Source of the DNA: Rhodoluna limnophila
Lineage (GTDB): Bacteria > Actinomycetota > Actinomycetes > Actinomycetales > Microbacteriaceae
Length of the DNA: 64,000 nucleotides
NCBI GenBank assembly: GCA_945883505.1
Contig: CAMCXL010000003.1
Coordinates: forward strand, 1-64,000
Direction of reading: 5' to 3'
The position numbers and the translations under genes were made by a program. Shown in pieces: positions 59,568 to 64,000 of this stretch. Within the stretch, counting starts at the first letter, position 1; every line of letters starts with the position of its first letter. The notes below the pieces were generated by a model, which saw only the letters and a list, made by a program, of their open reading frames with translations, was not told the DNA's origin and did not search any database.

Positions 59568-60668
59568 GTGTTTACCGTGTTTGGTAGACCAAAAAAAGCG
59601 CACCAGTGGCGTGGTGTTATAAACGAGTACTTCTCTCGACTGGACGTAGACAAAAACACTCCAATTATCTCCCTCGGCGAGGGCGGCACTCCTCTGGTAT
59701 CGGCACCGGCACTTGCCAAGCTGGTCGGGGCTGACCGGGTCTATCTAAAGTTTGAAGGAATGAACCCAACCGGTTCATTCAAAGATCGCGGTATGACCAT
59801 GGCGGTATCCAAGGCAGTTGGGCAAGGCGCTAAGGCGGTTATTTGTGCTTCAACTGGAAACACTTCTGCCTCGGCTGCTGCCTACGCGGCAGCCGCCGGA
59901 ATCCAATCAGTTGTTTTGGTTCCAGAAGGCAAGATCACCCTTGGCAAACTAAGTCAGGCGGTTGCCCACAAAGCTCAGATTCTTCAGGTGCAGGGAAACT
60001 TTGACGACTGTCTAACTCTTGCAAGAGACCTCTCGGATAACTATCCAGTTCACCTCGTGAACTCGGTGAACCCGGACCGAATCGAAGGACAGAAAACAGC
60101 TGCCTTCGAAGTGGTCGATTTATTGGGCGAAGCGCCAGATTTTCATGTGCTACCGGTTGGAAATGCCGGTAACTATTCGGCCTATTTCAAGGGCTACCAG
60201 GAAGATTATAAAGTTCGTCGCATCAAGAAGCTTCCAAAAATGTATGGCTACCAAGCCGAAGGCTCCGCTCCTTTTGTTTTGGGCGCACCGGTGAAAAACC
60301 CTGACACCATTGCAACCGCAATTCGCATTGGAAACCCGGCTTCTTGGGACCTGGCTCAAACCGCCAGAGAAAAAAGCCAGGGTAAGTTCGGAGCCGTTTC
60401 GGACAAGGAAATTTTGTGGATGCACCGATTCCTATCTCAGGAAGTTGGAGTGTTTGTTGAGCCGAGTTCGGCCACCGGAGCGGCGGGTCTTTATAAGGCT
60501 TCCCAGACCGGAGAAAGCTTTGCTGGCGCTTTGATTGTGATCACAGTCACCGGGCATGGCCTGAAAGACCCGATGTGGGCCTTGAAGGACGAAGACGGTG
60601 GAGAAATTACACCTCAGGCAGTTTCGAACAACGCCGCCGAGGTGGCAGAGCGTTTGGGGTTGGCTTAG
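59568..60668 (+). CDS. thrC: Threonine synthase
   Basis: ISLGEGGTPLVSAPAL, KFEGMNPTGSFKDRGMTMAVSKAV; start GTG 59568 or GTG 59577. Confidence 0.96.
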   Translation: MFTVFGRPKKAHQWRGVINEYFSRLDVDKNTPIISLGEGGTPLVSAPALAKLVGADRVYLKFEGMNPTGSFKDRGMTMAVSKAVGQGAKAVICASTGNTSASAAAYAAAAGIQSVVLVPEGKITLGKLSQAVAHKAQILQVQGNFDDCLTLARDLSDNYPVHLVNSVNPDRIEGQKTAAFEVVDLLGEAPDFHVLPVGNAGNYSAYFKGYQEDYKVRRIKKLPKMYGYQAEGSAPFVLGAPVKNPDTIATAIRIGNPASWDLAQTAREKSQGKFGAVSDKEILWMHRFLSQEVGVFVEPSSATGAAGLYKASQTGESFAGALIVITVTGHGLKDPMWALKDEDGGEITPQAVSNNAAEVAERLGLA

Positions 60669-60671
60669 AAA

Positions 60672-61607
60672 ATGACTGTGGCTGAAGGCACTGTAGTAAA
60701 GGTAAGGGTTCCTGCAACTTCTGCAAACCTGGGCCCGGGTTTTGACACGCTCGGTATCGCACTTTCTTATTACGATGACCTGGAAGTAACGGCTCAAAAA
60801 CCCGGCAAGGTTTCCGTTGAAGTAGTTGGCGAGGGCAAGGGGCAAGTTCCACTGGATGAATCACACCTTGTGGTTCGTGCCATTCTTGAAACCTTCAAGC
60901 GAGCAGGGCAGCAAGCCCCGGGTCTTTCGCTAAAGGCAGTGAACCGCATCCCTCACGGTCGAGGAATGGGATCTTCCGGAGCAGCAGTAGTTTCGGGAAT
61001 CATGGCAGCCAAGGGCTTACTCAAAGGCATTGCCGAAGTAAGTGACAAGTTGATGCTAGAGATAGCAACTGAGTTTGAAAATCACCCTGATAACGTGGCG
61101 CCGGCTTTATTTGGGGGACTGAGCATTGCCTGGGAGGACGAGCTAGGACCCCACACCAAGAAGCTTTCAGTGCACCGGGGGGTTTCTCCGCTGGTGCTTG
61201 TTCCAAGCACCAAGATGTCGACGGAGTTGGCAAGGTCCATGCAGCCAGAATCTGTTCCTCACGCTGATGCTGTGTTCAACGTTTCCCGCTCAGCACTGCT
61301 GGTAGCCGCCATGGTTTCTTCACCGGAGCTGTTACTTGCGGCCACCGAAGATAAGCTGCACCAGAACTATCGGGCAGCTGCCATGCCTGAGACCGATCAG
61401 CTGATTCAACTACTTAGGTCCAATGGGCATGCGGCCGTTGTCTCTGGTGCCGGACCTTCGGTCCTGGTGCTGGCCAGTGACCCAGCCCAGCGCCTAAGGG
61501 CCAAGGAATTAGTGGAAAAGAAGTACCCAAAGTGGCAACCGCTACTGTTGGCCGTGGACAACAAAGGTGCTACGCTAGAGATACACCAAAAACAAGACGG
61601 CAAATAA
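60672..61607 (+). CDS. thrB: Homoserine kinase
   Basis: VRVPATSANLGPGFDTLGIAL, RIPHGRGMGSSGAAVVSGI. Confidence 0.96.
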   Translation: MTVAEGTVVKVRVPATSANLGPGFDTLGIALSYYDDLEVTAQKPGKVSVEVVGEGKGQVPLDESHLVVRAILETFKRAGQQAPGLSLKAVNRIPHGRGMGSSGAAVVSGIMAAKGLLKGIAEVSDKLMLEIATEFENHPDNVAPALFGGLSIAWEDELGPHTKKLSVHRGVSPLVLVPSTKMSTELARSMQPESVPHADAVFNVSRSALLVAAMVSSPELLLAATEDKLHQNYRAAAMPETDQLIQLLRSNGHAAVVSGAGPSVLVLASDPAQRLRAKELVEKKYPKWQPLLLAVDNKGATLEIHQKQDGK

Positions 61608-61630
61608 GCGTCAAATCTAGGTGCAATCCC

Positions 61631-61704
61631 CGCAGAAAATAACTGCGATACCACGCGATTCAAATCGTGTTGGCGATAATCAGATTTTTTGGAAATCGGT
61701 TATC
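61631..61704 (+). promoter_or_regulatory. Structured rho 5' leader
   Basis: CGCAG/CTGCG hairpin (61631-61647) and 12-bp hairpin with one bulged A (61675-61704) upstream of rho. Confidence 0.5.
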
Positions 61705-61733
61705 TAATCACTCAAGAAAGAGCAATCACATAA

Positions 61734-63260
61734 ATGGATGAAGTCCAAGACACTAAGCCGGTACGCAAGTCCCGCAGAGCAGTTGCCGAAACGGCAGCTC
61801 CAGCAGAGGCAGCGGAATCCGCTACCAAGAAGACTCGAACCAGAAGTTCCAAACCAGCCGAAGAAAGATCAGACTCAGGCGAAGTCAAGGCTACAAGCCA
61901 AGGCTCCTCCTCTAGCGACTCAGCTTCGGACTCGGGCTCAAGCTCAGACTCCGGAGATCGCCGCAGAAGCCGCGACTTCGACGACGAGCGCCGTGGTGGC
62001 GGTCGTAACTCAAGAAACCGCAATCGCTACCGTGACCGTGACCGCAGACGCGGCGGTGGCGGCGGCGGAAATGACCGCGAAGAAGCAGAACCAGAGATTT
62101 CCCCAGACGATGTTTTAATCAGCGTTGCTGGAATCCTTGATGTCCTAGACAACTACGCGTTTGTTAGAACCAGCGGCTACCTGCCAGGTCCCAACGACGT
62201 TTACGTTTCTTTGGGCCAGGTCAAAAAGTATGGACTCAGAAAAGGTGACGCCGTAGTTGGCGCGATCCGCCAGCCACGTGAAGGCGAGGGCCAGGGTCGC
62301 CAAAAGTTCAACGCGCTAGTTCGCGTTGACACCGTTAACGGTCTAGACCAGGACGCCTCCGCCGAGCGCGTCGAGTTCAGCAAGCTAACCCCGCTTTACC
62401 CTCAGACCAGACTGCGTCTGGAGACCGAGCCAAATAAGCTTTCAACCCGAATCATCGACTTGGTAGCCCCAATCGGTAAGGGTCAGCGTGGACTAATTGT
62501 TGCGCCTCCAAAGGCCGGTAAGACACTTATTCTCCAGGCCATTGCAAACTCAATTGCAGTGAACAACCCAGAGGTTCACTTGATGGTTGTCCTAGTAGAC
62601 GAGCGTCCCGAGGAAGTTACCGACATGCAGCGAACAGTCAAGGGCGAAGTGATTGCTTCCACCTTCGACCGTCCAGCCGAAGATCACACCACAGTTGCAG
62701 AACTTGCAATTGAGCGCGCCAAGCGTTTGGTTGAGCTGGGTCACGACGTTGTTGTTTTGCTTGACTCGATTACACGCCTTGGACGTGCTTACAACCTGAG
62801 CGCTCCTGCGTCGGGTCGAGTTCTTTCCGGTGGTGTTGACTCGTCAGCGCTTTACCCACCAAAGAGATTCTTTGGTGCCGCCAGAAACATTGAAGATGGC
62901 GGATCGCTAACTATTTTAGCTACCGCTCTAGTTGAGACCGGTTCCAAGATGGACGAAGTTATCTTCGAAGAGTTCAAGGGAACTGGAAACATGGAGCTTC
63001 GCTTGTCTAGATCACTTGCGGACAAGAGAATCTTCCCAGCGGTTGACCTAAACGCATCTGGCACCAGACGCGAAGAGATGCTGATGAACCCAGACGAGAC
63101 CAAAATCATTTGGAAGCTTCGTCGCGCTCTTGCAGGACTAGAGCAGCAGCAGGCCCTAGAGCTTGTTTTGAACAGACTCAAGGAAACCTCCAGCAACGTT
63201 GAGTTCCTAATGCAGGTTCAAAAGTCCATGCCTGTTCCTTCTGGTTCCGACGGAGAATAA
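61734..63260 (+). CDS. rho: Transcription termination factor Rho (Ser/Arg/Gly-rich N terminus)
   Basis: [62 protein letters not shown]. Confidence 0.97.
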   Translation: MDEVQDTKPVRKSRRAVAETAAPAEAAESATKKTRTRSSKPAEERSDSGEVKATSQGSSSSDSASDSGSSSDSGDRRRSRDFDDERRGGGRNSRNRNRYRDRDRRRGGGGGGNDREEAEPEISPDDVLISVAGILDVLDNYAFVRTSGYLPGPNDVYVSLGQVKKYGLRKGDAVVGAIRQPREGEGQGRQKFNALVRVDTVNGLDQDASAERVEFSKLTPLYPQTRLRLETEPNKLSTRIIDLVAPIGKGQRGLIVAPPKAGKTLILQAIANSIAVNNPEVHLMVVLVDERPEEVTDMQRTVKGEVIASTFDRPAEDHTTVAELAIERAKRLVELGHDVVVLLDSITRLGRAYNLSAPASGRVLSGGVDSSALYPPKRFFGAARNIEDGGSLTILATALVETGSKMDEVIFEEFKGTGNMELRLSRSLADKRIFPAVDLNASGTRREEMLMNPDETKIIWKLRRALAGLEQQQALELVLNRLKETSSNVEFLMQVQKSMPVPSGSDGE

Positions 63261-64000
63261 TGCTTGATTCAGTCCAGCCCCTGCTGGCTGAGCATGCCTC
63301 GCTTCAGGAGCAGTTATCCGATGCAGCAGTGCATCAGAATCCGGCCTTGGCTAAAAAACTCAACCGACGCTACGCGGAGGTAAGTGCGATTGTTTCGGCC
63401 TACCACCAGCTAGTTGAACTAAACGATGACCTGGCGGCCACCAAGGAACTTGCCAAAGAAGACGAAGCATTCGCATCTGAACTACCGGCAGTTGAACAAA
63501 GGGTCACCGAGGCTCAAGAAAAGCTTCGTCGCCTCTTGATTCCAAGAGATCCGGATGACGGTCGCGACATCATCATGGAAATCAAAGCCGGTGAAGGCGG
63601 TGCGGAGTCCGCACTGTTTGCAGCGGACCTGCTTCGGATGTATATCCAGTACTCCAATTCCAAGGGTTGGAAGACCGAGATTTTAGACAAGAATGAATCG
63701 GACCTTGGCGGCTACAAGGATGTTCAGCTTGCAATTAAGGGAAATTCCAACGACCCCGCTGAGGGAGTCTGGGCTCACCTGAAGTATGAGGGTGGAGTCC
63801 ACCGAGTTCAGCGCGTTCCGGTAACCGAAACTCAAGGCCGAATTCACACCTCCGCAGCCGGAGTCTTGGTCTTTCCTGAAGTTGACGAGCCCGAAGAAGT
63901 TGAGATTAGCCAAAACGATATTCGTGTTGACGTCTTCCGCTCATCGGGTCCCGGTGGTCAGTCCGTAAACACTACCGACTCAGCCGTTCGAATCACGCAC
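63260..64000 (+). CDS. prfA: Peptide chain release factor 1 (partial, runs off window)
   Basis: ATG 63260 overlaps rho stop by 1 nt; [54 protein letters not shown]. Confidence 0.96.
   Translation, partial: MLDSVQPLLAEHASLQEQLSDAAVHQNPALAKKLNRRYAEVSAIVSAYHQLVELNDDLAATKELAKEDEAFASELPAVEQRVTEAQEKLRRLLIPRDPDDGRDIIMEIKAGEGGAESALFAADLLRMYIQYSNSKGWKTEILDKNESDLGGYKDVQLAIKGNSNDPAEGVWAHLKYEGGVHRVQRVPVTETQGRIHTSAAGVLVFPEVDEPEEVEISQNDIRVDVFRSSGPGGQSVNTTDSAVRITH

Noticed and set aside
1-64000. CRISPR arrays, tandem repeats, insertion sequences, prophage, toxin-antitoxin or defence islands
   Set aside because: No regularly spaced repeats, transposase/integrase motifs, att-like repeats at tRNAs or recognisable defence genes seen; the helicase/nuclease pair is AdnAB, not a defence system

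Overview
This window is ordinary chromosomal core sequence from a compact, medium-GC actinobacterium. Gene content and order suggest Microbacteriaceae, possibly the small freshwater Luna-type lineages; that placement is inference. I support about 62 protein genes, 4 tRNA genes (Gln-CTG, Glu-CTC, initiator Met-CAT, Arg-CCG) and several hairpin terminators. There is no rRNA, CRISPR array, transposase, integrase, prophage or recognisable defence island. Several blocks match, from memory, M. tuberculosis gene order: gltX/leuB/leuCD/gpsA/ddl/thiL; dapD/dapE/DUF3117/O-MT/tatB/mrp; adnAB/nudC/uvrD2/DUF2342/S16 protease/UPF0182; argS/lysA/hom/thrC/thrB/rho/prfA. I did not find a clearly new multi-gene system. 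The signals most worth a second look are: (1) a recurring TANNNT -10 box placed 6-7 nt before the start codon of at least 15 genes, i.e. pervasive leaderless initiation, including very tight divergent pairs with overlapping promoters; (2) 3' ends that abut or overlap at almost every convergent junction, with no room for terminators; (3) a Rho protein with no room for an N-terminal Rho_N domain, behind a structured 5' leader; (4) a CstR/CsoR-type persulfide module with a perfect-arm operator; (5) a ferritin-like protein that seems to have lost its metal ligands; (6) an apparently missing sigE-rseA-htrA segment; (7) an orphan secreted protein and a hairpin next to the htrA ribosome-binding site.
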